The position numbers and the translations under genes are program-made. From assembly GCF_027943255.1 (NCBI RefSeq), contig NC_072896.1, positions 123,101,879-123,165,878 on the forward strand: a stretch of 64,000 nucleotides of DNA, given 5' to 3'. The notes under the pieces are model-generated. The model saw only the letters and a program-made list of their open reading frames with translations, made no database searches and was not told the origin of the DNA. Below are positions 44,483 to 56,197 of this stretch, in pieces (the first letter of the stretch is position 1; every line of letters begins with the position of its first letter). This DNA is from Anastrepha obliqua. Lineage: Eukaryota; Arthropoda; Insecta; Diptera; Tephritidae.

Positions 44483-46985
44483 CAATTCTAAAAAAAAAAT
44501 CGTCACTTCAGAAAATGTAAACATTATTAAAAAAAAGTCCAGTACAAAAGTAAACATTTTGCATGCCACTACCAAATTTAAAATAATTTTTTTTTTACAT
44601 TTAACTACTTGCAAATTGCTTCATTTAGATTATAAATTTATATTCCCATTTGATTTTTTTTTTACCTTCAGCTAATTTTAAAACATCACTTTAAAAAAAT
44701 TTCCGGTACTAAGATAAAAAATATTTTCATATCAATAACAAATATTTCTTTTTAAATTAACTACTCACTTTCCTCAAAATGTGAAGTTATGTTCATAATT
44801 ATTTTTATTTACTTAAAAAATGTTTAAACATCTTCATTTGCTTGTCAGTAAACCCAAGGATGTAGAGATCGAACTTAATAAAATCAATTTGCTATGTGCT
44901 CTAGGTATGCACGCGAACCAGCCGCGATTAGATAAGAATAGATATTTATGGGGTTTGCACTTCGACCTCATGGCTTCTTACACAACTTTCAACCTAAAAT
45001 ATTCAAGAAATTTTGGCGGGATTTTATGACGACAGGTATTGAGTGGAAGGATGACCACGAAATACCTTAGGTAAAGGAAATTACAAAATTGATATAGCAA
45101 GCGCACAATTGCAGATAATTTCAGCTTGAGTTTTTTAAATGAAAGCAGAAATTTTGCTTCCTTCAAATGAGATTATGAAGGTAAATTTATTTTTTATTAT
45201 TACTACATCTACATCTACCATTCTTTTAATAAAAAACTAAAAAAACAAAAACATCTACGGCGATTGCAAAGACTGGGATTATTACCACAGGTTTTGCTTT
45301 TTATTAGTACCCATCAAGAATATACTATATATTACAAGCTGGGAGTATTTCTTTTCTATGAATTAAGATAACAGCTGTGGTAGAAATTTCAAGAAAAAAT
45401 TTGTTTAATTAAAAGATGACTAAGTATCTTAAAAGTTTCATATTCACAGGATTAAGGTGCAAAAATGTGCAAATGATACTATTTTTAATTTTGGTGCAGC
45501 TCCTCTGGGTGTGAGGCGTATTGATTTTTTTTCGAAATTACATTTTTCAAGCCGGACAGACTCACAACTCAAACATATCTTGACCTATTGACTTGAAATT
45601 TTAACTGTAGATTACAAATTTCATTTTGCATGGCAGTGTAGCTAGATTTTTCGATATAATGTAAACTTATTTCTATATTATCTGACATTTCTTTTTTTTG
45701 AAAATTTGAATTTTTAAATCCACCGTTTTAAAAAATTGTTATATAAAAAAATTTTTTGTATATACTGTTCTTCTATAGCTGTTCGCATTAGTAATGAAAA
45801 AAAAAAATATATTTTTATCTAAATAAAGATTTCGAATGAAAAAGTCAGTTTTCAGAATTATTAAAAAAGATTCCAAAAACAAGGATTCCAGGATATGCTA
45901 AACCACTTGGATTCCGTGCTAATATTTCTCGCCGCTCCAGTAACCTAACGCCTTTAAATAGTTATGTTAACACATTTCATTACAGCAAAGCTTTTCTGTT
46001 AACAAAACTGGCGTACACAAAGTTGTTTTTACATAAATTTAAAAGTATGTCTATAATTTTAGGCTTCTTAACTTGGACTTCCATATTTTTCTCCTTCTCT
46101 CTTATTCTCTTTACGGTTCTGTTTTGCGTCTCACAATTCTTTGCATTGTTGTTACAGAAAAAGTGGGAAAGTATTTATTTTTCATATAATTCTAATTGTG
46201 TAAAACCCTATATTCGAGTAAAGGAGCGCGAGTACCTACACGTCTCTCTTAACTCATTTCCTTCATTGCATTCCATTACAGAAAAAGAGCAGCAGAGAAA
46301 CCGAGCGGGACAGAGAACTATTCAAATAATATGCTTTTAGGCATTCTAGCTCGCAATAAAAACAAAAACCTGTGCTGCTGGCCAGGGCAGCTGTAATCAC
46401 TGTAACCTTGGTTATGAAGGTAATTTCTTGTCCTATCAACAGGTTGCCTGATTTCGCTGGGCTAAAAAGATACATAAAATTTATGGAATGTTTTTATTTC
46501 GACAAATACGAAGAACAAAAAACCTGTACTGAAACTGGCTTATGCCAGTTGACAATCGAATTGAAAGGAAGCCTTAAAATGCTTTATGTAAAAGATATAA
46601 ATAAACACAGCCGCCTCACTTTTTTCTATGCTCTCTACTTTTCTTATTTCGGTAATCGTACAGTTTTGATCTCACCTTAATGGCATATGTACGAGCATAA
46701 ATAAAGTTTACCTGCGTACATTTTCTGCTTTCATTTTTAATAAATTGAAATTTCCTTTTGATATCAGCGTTAAAAATCTCTTTTTCCTTAACATCAAAGG
46801 CTGCTTGCGTGATAACCAATCACGAATAGTTGCTATAAAAATATGCGATAAAATTGCTTACCTGGAATGAAAAGAAAAACAATCGAATGAATTATGTATT
46901 AGTGTTGCTCAAGGAAAGGAACAGTAATGGCTTAACTGTAATTATATTTTTAAGTTACTACAAAATATGAGCCTCCTCAACATAT
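44483..46985. other. Unassigned AT-rich stretch
   Basis: No gene or element is recognised. Open frames such as 46023-46340 and 46372-46680 have no known motif and irregular composition. Confidence 0.4.
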
Positions 46986-46991
46986 TTTTAT

Positions 46992-47086
46992 CTTGCCGCG
47001 CTGGGAAGGCTTAGTAAGTGCAATAATAGTGAGAGCAATGCCGGCGGTAGCATAGCTACTCCCATAGGGCCTCCCAAGCCGGCAAG
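46992..47086. repeat. Imperfect hairpin of about 95 bp
   Basis: The left arm (46992-47010, 'cttgccgcgctgggaaggc') and right arm (47069-47086, 'gcctcccaagccggcaag') are near-complementary inverted repeats. The DNA between (about 47025-47065) contains a further, weaker inverted pair around 'gccggc'. It is GC-rich compared with its surroundings. It could be a very short foldback transposon or a structured RNA; no coding sequence is present. Confidence 0.55.
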
Positions 47087-47309
47087 GTAAAAAAAAAAAG
47101 AATAATAATTGAGCACCAGGCACGCATTTTTGTGCCAATAATAATAATTTTTTTATATATCAGGTAGGTAGTTTTTTCAAACGTAAAAATAAATAAACCG
47201 TGCAAGGTGTGAAGAAACATGGATTCGTCAGACTTAGTCCACAAACTTTTAGTGGTTAGCTATGTTTCATTTATGGCAGTTAACCAAACAAAAAAACAAA
47301 AAAATATCT

Positions 47310-47416
47310 ACCGTTCGAGCCGGCTTAAAATTGTAGGTCCCTCCATTAGTGGAGCAGCAGCAAGACGCACGCCACAAATAGGAGAAGGAGTTCGGCCAAA
47401 TACCCAAAAAGGGTGT
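47310..47416 (-). repeat. Short interspersed repeat, copy 3 (family A), inverted
   Basis: Read on the minus strand it aligns closely with 5222-5335: 'ggctctacacccttttt', 'tttggccg', 'cctatttgtgg', 'tgcgtcttg', 'ggagggacctac' and 'ttttaagccgg'. It sits immediately before a LINE RNase H fragment on the other strand. Confidence 0.7.
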
Positions 47417-47429
47417 AGAGCCATTGATG

Positions 47430-47960
47430 AGAAGATACTAGAAGATGATATCTGCATTTTCACTGATGGCCAGGCGGACTGATGGCCAGGCGGCAATAAA
47501 TCCCTCACAAAGCAGTCGGCAATCTCCAAGGTAGCAATGTTTTTCTGCACAGCTCCTAATGAGGTGGCTGAGTCATTTCACCTAAAGGTAGCATGGATTC
47601 CTGGCCATTGTGACATTGAAGGTAACTGTACGGCCGATGAGTTGGCGAGTCTCTACACCAAGTTGACTGATGAGTATACAGGCAATGCTAGAGTCATACC
47701 CCTGCAGACTTGTAAGCTACTTATTTTTGAGGAAATTGTAAGAGCAGCGAATGAAAGATGGCGTAATTAAACCATCTGCAGAACCACCCGACAATTGGGA
47801 ACAACTCTCAACGCTAAACTCACAGATTCTCTGCAATGTATTATATCGGGTCACTGTCTAATAGGCAGAAATGCTCAGAGAATGGACGTGCGAACACATG
47901 ACACTAGATGAGTAAGAGGCGATTCCATTTTTCCTGAGCCATTGTTCTGCTCTATCCAGA
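47430..47960 (+). pseudogene. LINE RNase H fragment with local 16-bp duplication
   Basis: The forward frames encode 'DDICIFTDGQA', then 'HLKVAWIPGHCDIEGNCTADELASL', typical of the RNase H domain of LINEs. A decayed C-terminal part follows to about 47960. The 16-bp block 'actgatggccaggcgg' occurs twice in tandem (47462-47477 and 47478-47493) and creates a stop, which disrupts the frame at the second catalytic Asp. A different family from the copies at 36515 and 48491 is likely, since key segments differ. Confidence 0.65.
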
Positions 47961-48490
47961 CGTAGATGTATCATTTATATAGAACATTTTTTAATGAATT
48001 AGAATTTCAATTCTGCGGAAGAAATTTGTGAAAAGCAGAAGTCTTAGGAGGAATAAAGACACGTCCTTACGCAAAATCAAAGTGGGCTGTGAGTCTGAGT
48101 ATGTCCCATAGTGGACAACCGAAAGGCTCGTACCGACACCCTGAAGAACATTCCGGTCAATGACCTGAAACACTCTTTCGAAAAGATTTTAGATCGCGCA
48201 AAACAGTGTATCGAGACCAGAGAGGGCTAATGTGAATAAATAAACTCGAATTTATCAGAACAGAACTTCATCTTGTAAATCGAGCTTCAGTGCTTTTGTG
48301 TATAAAATTCAGTGGAAATGTGAAGCTCCTGTCTGCTATGTATATTACTCGCGACCATTTATGTTATGCACCACTTACCACATAGACTAAATGAGTGATT
48401 TTCATACCAAAAAAGTGATCGAATCAAACGAATTAAGTGCCTAAAGCATCGTACTGCACATGCACATACTGTCTGTCTACTAGAAAGCAG

Positions 48491-49560
48491 AAACAGGTAG
48501 GTAGGTAGGCAGGTAAAATGGTTGAAGTGCACGTGGCACTCCTCAAGTAGACCTAAAGCGCCGTTTTGATACCATTATGAGACCTCCAACAGGCAGATAT
48601 CTACAGCCAACCAGAGCTGTTGATATAATGGAGAAGATTGATTGGATTTAGGGTGGCGCACTGCCCCAGGCTGTCTAAGAAAGGAGCTCCCAGTGACCTT
48701 AGTCGTCTAGCTGCCAAACCCGGACACTTACAGAGAATATGCTCTACAGTCTCCTTCTCTGAAAGGTCCCCGCGTGTGTGCCTATCGTCCAGTGACCGGT
48801 AAACACAGCTAAGAGTTTGGCAATAGATTGGCGAGAAGTCCAAAGAACTTCGTCCTTCGTATATCGTATAGGAGACAAAGGGTTTTCAAAATACCACATG
48901 AAGAAATTGAGCTCCATCTTTTCTGCGCTTTCCTGAGAAATAGTTTGTGCAGTTCCCCTTTAAAAACTGTCAAGGGGATGCCGATGTCCGGGCAGGTGGT
49001 CTCTGAGGCCAATTCAGTCCCCTTCCGGGCAAGCTCATCAGCAATTTCGTTTCACTCTATGTTCCTATGTGCTGGAACCCAGATTAGAGAAATGTTACCT
49101 GCACACCCAAGAGATTTGACCTCTTCCTTATAGGAGTTTACTAGTTTCGTTCTGCACCATGGCGTCGTCGGAGCCTTAATCGCGGCTTGACTATCGGAGA
49201 AAATGGTAATATCTCCCTCGCTTTCGCGTTTCCTAAGCATTTTGCATGCCTGCAAGATCGCAAAGATTTCTGCTTGAAAAACACTAGCAGTGTTTGGCAG
49301 TTTAAAGGAGATAGATAAATTGGCTGATTTAGAGAAAACCCCTGCTCCCACTCTCGATTAAGTCATGGAACTGTCAGTAAAGGCAGAGGTGCAAGATTTT
49401 CCCCTCGATCCAATCCTGCCTCTTTGGAAAGACTGCTCTAGCATGACCCTCGAACTCTAGTTTGCGGATAGAGATCTGTTCGAAGTTCGGAGAAATACGG
49501 TGTGAACAGCCCAAAAATGCTATCACGACCCTTGAGAAATTGTTTCTAGAGGCCAACCTT
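48491..49560 (-). pseudogene. LINE 3' fragment (RNase H and CCHC end), copy 2
   Basis: The minus strand encodes, in order, a decayed segment before RNase H (49374-49556), then RNase H (49052-49351), with 'MGAGVFSKSANLSISF', 'SVFQAEIFAILQACK', 'ITIFSDSQAAIKA' and 'GNISLIWVPAHRNIE', broken after it by a stop. Next come a linker (48809-49012) and the C-terminal finger (48601-48843, 'VEHILCKCPGLAARRLRSLG'). The 3' non-coding part (48491-48600) matches that of the copy at 36515. It is more complete than that copy but still 5'-truncated and interrupted. Confidence 0.78.
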
Positions 49561-49569
49561 CTTTACCCT

Positions 49570-51120
49570 GATTGCACTGGCAGAAACAACTTTTAACCAT
49601 TTATTTTTTCTTTTACAAAATCCATATAAATCCAAATTCCAAACAATGAGCAAATTTAAGAAAAGAATCAACAAATTTTCATGAACATTTCAAGAATTTT
49701 TTTTCTAAATTTTACTATAAAAAAGTGAATGGTTGAAGTGATCCACAATTCGCGTTGATTTTTGACAATTTTCTTATTATTGACAGTTTATGGAATATTA
49801 AAATTGGCATTAAAAATGCATTTTCTTGTCGATAAATGCTTAACACGAATTGTTCATCAAAAATAACTCCATCCAATTATCACTTATTTTCAGCGATAGA
49901 ACACATACTGGCGGAGCATCATTATTGTGCTAAGAAAAATATGAAAAAAATGGCCCGATTACCGATTTGGCTAAAGAACAAAACAGAACAGGTGGGAAAC
50001 ATTTTTGCACCTGTCCATGGCAATTACTGCGAATAAAATTTTTCTTCCATTTCTTGCGATGTGGAAAACGCAAATTTATTTATTATTCATTTATTTTTTA
50101 TTACCGAATACCGCAGACAATCAAACGACGAGCTGAATTCAGTACACACACACAACTACGCAGTGCAGTGAATTAAAATTCAACGCCTTCACTCGCTAAG
50201 TTATGCCATGCGAAAGGAAGCAAATGCTCCAGCCGTGAAAGTATTCGATGTGTTACCTGCTGTTAAGCGCAGAGGAAGTGGACGACATATCCTCTGCACC
50301 AATAAATAAAATGAAATGGAGGATTAAATTGCTATACATGAATATGAAATGTAAATAAGTAGGACAATGAATTATTTTTGAGTGAAATGTTATGCATAAA
50401 AATAATTGCTTGTTTGGCGCATACGCATTTCATTAGCGATCACTCTAGTCATTATGAAAAAACGTTTGGTGAGCTGTTGCTGACAATGCCGCAGGTTTTT
50501 CATACGTGGACTTGCTAGGTGGTTTGAAGTCGAGATACAGCCCATGGAAAAACTATAGCTCCTCAACATTTTAGCCTGAACATTTTGCTTTATTATTTTT
50601 TTCATTTCAGTTATTATTAGTTTTATTTTTTTCTTAAATATATTTCACGTAGCCACGTAAAACTTGCACTTTGTTACTAAAATTGAATAGGCTATAAAAC
50701 TGCATACCAAGAATTTTTCTAAAAATTTTGATTAAAATCATGGAATTGAGATTCAAAGATTGTGGAAGTTTTTAATTTTTATATAAAATTTCAAAGTTGG
50801 ATTTATAAGATTTTTATTAGAAAATTAGCTATACCTTTACTAAAAAAATTTTGATAATCAAAACATAGACGGAATTGGTCAAAATGTTGAGGTGCTACAT
50901 ATTTTTCGCTTGCAATATTTCTATAAATTTTATTTAATACTAACTAGAAAAAAATGTGGCCACTATCGTTGGGATACTTCGGGAAAACTTGATTAAATGT
51001 CCGATTTGATTTTGAAAACACACCGCGGAGTCTTGACAAAACCGTTTATTTTACTTCTGTAATTTTTCCCTGTAGATCAATAAATACTGATTTTCCATAG
51101 CAAATACTAATGAAATAAAG
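49570..51120. other. Unassigned AT-rich stretch
   Basis: No gene is supported. A small open frame (about 50134-50308) ends just before an 'aataaa' but has no recognisable motif. Confidence 0.4.
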
Positions 51121-51170
51121 GGTGATCAGATTGATGGTACTTTTTTCAATCGGGATTTCTTGACAGATCA
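51121..51170 (+). mobile_element. Left piece of a rosa-like mariner fossil, split by the gypsy-group element
   Basis: This stretch, together with 58071-58820, forms one older element interrupted by the LTR retrotransposon. CGCG at 51171-51174 and 58067-58070 is the target duplication made by the newcomer. The start near 51119 ('aaagggtgat') may be its left terminal repeat. No matching right end was identified. Confidence 0.5.
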
Positions 51171-51174
51171 CGCG

Positions 51175-51631
51175 AGTTACGTACCATCACTCCACCACCC
51201 TATCTATTTATTTCTCTTTTTTGAGTTGTGACAGTATTGTCTTGCATTTAATGAAATTGGAATCATACACCAAATTATTTAAATGCCAAGATACTAAGAT
51301 TTCACAAATAAAGGTTCCTACCAAAAGATTTGCTTAGTATGCAAAATTACACCGACACGTTTTTCGCTCAATGCAGTTATGCTCTCAATAAGCATAAGGT
51401 ACTGCATAAAGTGAGCGCAAAACAGGTGTCATTAGAATTAAGGAAATTGTAAAAAGTCAGTCTGTAGATTCACAGCAACCAAGAAGGTTGAATTTGTTTA
51501 AAGAATAAAACCGTGAAAAATAAAAATTAAATTTAGTGTTTCAATTTAAGTCCAAAGACTTAAAATACATTAGAAAATAAAAATTAAATTTAGTGTTTCA
51601 ATTTAAGTCCAAAGACTTAAAATACGTTAGT
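51175..51631 (+). repeat. Gypsy-group 5' LTR
   Basis: The LTR is 457 bp. Near its end a 57-bp unit is tandemly duplicated: 'taaaaattaaatttagtg' starts at 51521 and again at 51578. The same duplication is in the 3' LTR. Differences from the 3' LTR include one base near 51226 ('gttgtg' against 'gttttg') and one near 51319 ('cctacc' against 'cccacc'). Confidence 0.92.
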
Positions 51632-51645
51632 GGCGCAGTCATTGG
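51632..51645 (+). other. Primer-binding site, serine tRNA type
   Basis: The sequence around the LTR junction reads TGGCGCAGTCATTGG, the start of which is the primer site of 297/17.6-type elements, complementary to the 3' end of a serine tRNA. The first T is shared with the end of the LTR. Confidence 0.75.
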
Positions 51646-51684
51646 AGATATTCCTGAAGGAATATTTAAAGAACAAGGAAGTGA

Positions 51685-52926
51685 ATGCAATGCAGTGAAA
51701 TTTTTGACCGAAACAGAGGTCTAATAATGGCGAACCAGCAAGATGTAGCAGAACTACTGGAGGTCATCCGCAGACAAGAAGCGGAGCTACGAAATTTACA
51801 ATTGCAGCAGCAACAACAAACACAACAGCAACAACAGCAAATACAACACCAACAACAACAAACACAACACCAACAACAGAAATTGAATTTTAACATGACC
51901 GCCAAGGATGTCATCGACCAATTTCGACGCTTGAAGCCCCTTTCAGAAAATCAAAACGCAAGGGCCTTTATCAATGCTGTAGAATCAAATCTTACGTTAT
52001 GCGGAACAAATCTAAGCCTTATTCAGTTTTGTTTGAGAATTGTGGCCGATGAGAAGATTCATGGCAATGCTGGCCGGCGTGTAAGAGAACTAGAAAGCGG
52101 CGCTTCGTGGGAGGAAATGAAGGGGAAAATTCAACAAGAATGCAGCCCAAAGACGACCTACGGAGAAGTCTTCAACGTGTGCCGGACAATAAAAGTAAGA
52201 AATTTAAGAGAACTATTTAATATTTTTGAAAATTCCAAATTTCATATTAATGATATATACTTGTCTGACCCATTAAAACCTGGTATCTACCGACCAGAAA
52301 ATGTAGACAGGGACCTGGTAGACATATTATTAGAAAAAATTGACGGACCAATTAGGACTCATTTAAGTGAAAATGCGACTTTGAATGAGATAATTACAAA
52401 ATATACCAAATTGAAACTATTAGATGACACAAGGGCCATTGCATTTAACCATAGAGTTAATATACAAAGTGAACGAAAAACAAACAACAATTGGCAATCA
52501 TTAAAGCCAAGTAATAGTTTTCATAGCAATAATTGGAATACTAATAATTGTTTTCAAAACACAAATTGGCGAAAATCTAAGCCAAATAATAACTTCCAAA
52601 ATGGCAACTTTAAACCGAATAGTAGCATTCAAACCCGAAATTTCAACTGGCAGAATTCAGACCCTTACCACAGGTCACAATACAGATTAATCAATAATTT
52701 TCCAGTTGAAAATTACAGCAGAAATTCAACACAGCAATTAAATTCCAGTAAATTATTTCAGTACAATCAACCAAATTCTTCTCAAACTAGAAAATCTTAT
52801 CATAGTAGGGAATAACGTCAAACTAATGCGTATCAACAAGAACCAGAGCCAATGGATATTGGTAATTTAAAAGAAGAGGAGGACGTAAATTTTTATATGA
52901 CGGCTTCTCCACAAAATTACCCATAA
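51685..52926 (+). pseudogene. Gypsy-group gag with premature stop
   Basis: The frame is open from ATG 51685, but ATG 51727 ('MANQQDVAELLEVIRRQEAE') is a likelier start because conserved-looking sequence begins there. A coiled-coil-like start and a Gln-rich stretch (about 51805-51880) are followed by the capsid-like part ('MTAKDVIDQFRRLKPLSENQNARAF' region, about 51895-52440). An Asn/Gln/Ser-rich basic tail comes next. TAA at 52813-52815 interrupts the frame, which would otherwise continue in frame to TAA near 52924 and includes a 'PEPMDIG' block common in gag C-termini of this group. Cys knuckles are absent, as is usual in the group. The product would be a shortened capsid protein. Confidence 0.85.
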
Positions 52927-55900
52927 TATTAGTAACAATTGGAAATTGTAAAATTAGATGTCTCATAGACACCGGATCAGAAACAAGCATAATTAAACCT
53001 AATGTCCTTGGGAATACTTTTCCCACTCAACAATTCAATTCACCCCTTTTTTACAGAACCATAAACGGAGTAAATCAAGTGACACACAAATTAGTTACCC
53101 CAATACCTAGAGAATTTAATATCTGAGGTACCTTCTCTTGGAAGGTTATTGATTTCCATAGCAAAATTTATTCAGCAATAATAGGTCAAAATTTTCTCAT
53201 CGCTCTTAAAGCTAAGATTGATGTAGAGAACAAATTTATTACTATACTAGATAAACATATACCGTTTAGAAATTACAATCCATACAATAGTGTAGAAATT
53301 TGCTCACTTGAACACAGCGACCTAGAAAAATTGAATCTGAGACATCTAAATTCGGAAGAAACCCAATTGATAACGAAGTTATTGCACAGTTTCAAGGATT
53401 TATTTTATAAAGAGGGTGATAAGCTTTCTGCAACCCATGAAATTAAACATGAAATAATTACATCAACTGATAGAGCTGTATATTCAAAAATTTATAGGTA
53501 CCCCCAAATTCACGAAGAAGAAATAAAGAAACAAATCAAAGAAATGTTAGAGCAAAACATAATTAAGGAAAGCAATTCACCTTATAATAGTCCTTTATGG
53601 GTAGTGCCAAAGAAGATCGACAATTCTGGCATCCAAAAATGGCGAATTGTTGTAGATTATCGGAAGCTAAATGAAATTACTGTTAATGATAAATTTCCAA
53701 TTCCCAATATGGAAGGAATTCTTGATAAATTGGGCAAAGCTCAATACTTCTCTTCTATTGATCTTGCCAAAGGTTTTCATCAAATTGTTGTAGATGAAAA
53801 TGACAGAAAAAAAACTGCCTTTTCTACACCTTTTGGCCATTACGAATTCATAAGAATGCCATTTGGGCTTAAAAATGCCCCTTCGACTTTCCAGCGACTT
53901 ATGAATTCAGTCCTTCGTCAGTATATAAATAAAATTTGTGTTGTCTATTTAGACGACATCTTAATATTCAGTACTTCATTATCAGAACATATACAAAATA
54001 TTACAAAAATATTTCAAACTTTGAAAATAGCAGGACTTAAAATTCAAATTGATAAATGTAGCTTCTTAAAGAAGGAAACCGAATTTTTAGGTCATATACC
54101 TTCACCTAAAGGTGTTAAGCCAAATCCAGCTAAGGTCGAAGTAATTAAAAATTGAAGCTTCCGACAACACAAAAGCAGATTAAATCATTTCTAGGAATAA
54201 CAGGTTTCTACCGAAAATTTATAAAAGACTATTCTAAAGTAGCTTACCCCATGATCGCATATTTAAAGAAAAATGCTAAAATCAACATAAGAGACCCAAA
54301 TTATATTATAGCTTTTGAAAAACTAAAGGATATAATAACAAATCCGCCTATTTTAAAATATCCAAATTTTAATAAGCGCTTTAAGCTTATCACTGATGCC
54401 AGCAACTTTACTATTGGTGCGGTTTTGACCCAAGATGGTCATCCTGTTTCATTCGCATCGCGAACACTAAATAATCACGAAAAAAATTATTCCACTATTG
54501 AAAAAGAGCTATTGGCAATAGTGTGGGGAGTCAAATACTATAGACCTTATCTTTTTGGAAGAGAATTTGATCTCCAAACCGATCATCAACCACTAAAGTG
54601 GTTGCAAGTCAAAAACTCGGGTAAAGATATAAGCCCGAGATTACAGAGATGGCTAGTTCAATTAGGGGAATACGACGCAAAAATTGATTACATTGCTGGC
54701 AAAGAGAATAAATTAGCAGACTTTCTCAGCCGCATTAATTGCGAAAAGTGTGAGATAAACGCGTTAGATTCTGATGATTTGGGAATCACTCTTAACGAAA
54801 CTTTTATAATAAAAAATCTAAATGCTGAAGAAGCAGCAAATCAATCTGATATATCTCTAGAAGTTCATTCCAACCATTCCCTTGAAACCGTACATTCTCA
54901 GGCAGAGAATTGCAATGATCATATTTCTATTTTAGATACCATAGTAAATAGGTTCAAAAACCAACTGATTTTAGTAAATAACAAGGAAGTTGAGATCATG
55001 GAAATTTTCAAAAACAAAAGAATCTTTATCGATAAACAAGATATTGACTCTGACAATGTAACTAATATAGTCCGAAGAAATTTTGATAAAGGAAAAGTGG
55101 CGATATTTTCCCAAATTAATGACCATGAATACAACAAATTACAGCAAATTTTAATTAACAATTTCTTAAGTAGTGAACGGTTATCATTTGTAAGATGTAG
55201 CTTTTTAGCACAGGACATCCAGGATGAAAGCGAGTTAAGAAAGCAAATATCTCTGTTTCATAAGTACGAAACTGGGCATTCTGGAATATTAGTAACTTAC
55301 GAGGGCATGAAGCACAAGGTTTATCATCCTCAATTAAAAATAAAAATACATGAAATTATAAATAACTGTGACATATGCTCTGGGGGAAAATATGATAGAA
55401 ATCCAATTAAAAATAAATTCCATTTAACCGAGACTCCTACTTCTACTAATAAAATTGTTCATGTCGATACTTATGTTAATAGTAAACACTCTTTTATAAT
55501 TTTTCTTGACAAATTTTCAAAACAGGCTGTGGCTTTTTACCTACCCGATAGGAATAATCAAACTATTATTGGCAAAATAAACGAATTTTTATCAATTAAG
55601 GGTTCCATTGAAAAGTTTGTGTTTGACAATGAGTTTAATTCCAAAAATGTTAGAGATTTTTTAACTAGGGAAGGAATTGAGTTTCACGTAACTAAACCAA
55701 ACAGTCATACAGGAAATGCTGATATTGAGAGACTTAATAACACTCTAACAGAACGCATTCGAATATTAAACCTAGAGGAAAAACTCCCAGTTATAACGCA
55801 AATGCAGAAGGCCAAAAAATTTTATAACAATTCTTTCCATAGTACAATAAAAACTACTCCACAAGAAGTTCAAAATTACAAAGTTGATCACAAATTAATA

Positions 55901-56197
55901 AAAAATCGAATTGAAAGATCAAAGTTAACCACAATTTATAAACAAAACCAAAAACGGGAAAACTATTCAGAGAATCGACTGGAAGGATTTATAAAAAATT
56001 ACAAAAGTTTGAGGCATAAAGAAGAACCCAAATTTATAAAAAGGAAATTGCAAAATATTCATACATCCAATATTAAAAGGCCAAACAAATTTTCAGGTGG
56101 CAACATTCGTACTGGTGATAACGATATTGGTAACAGGGACTCAAGGGACATTGCAAGTCAACAAAATATTGGAAGAAACAGGTTACACTCAAATTAA
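52890..56197 (+). pseudogene. Gypsy-group pol (protease, reverse transcriptase, RNase H, integrase), broken
   Basis: Pol lies in the -1 frame relative to gag. The protease motif DTGS is at about 52968-52979. A stop (TGA 53124-53126) interrupts the protease. The reverse transcriptase is open in 53331-54155, with 'FSSIDLAKGFHQI' and the active site 'YLDDILIF' near 53945. A one-base frame change near 54150 separates it from 54152-56197. That part carries RNase H ('ITDASN' near 54390 and 'EKELLAIVWG'), the integrase HHCC finger (His near 55257 and 55278, Cys near 55366-55380), and a complete DDE triad: Asp near 55460 ('HVDTY'), Asp near 55624 ('FDNEF') and Glu near 55727 ('DIERLNN'). The copy cannot make full Pol because of the two lesions. 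Confidence 0.9.

Noticed and set aside
19620..50880. Possible repeat shared by 19620-20060 and 50660-50880
   Set aside because: Only one short block matches clearly. The rest could be shared A/T composition.
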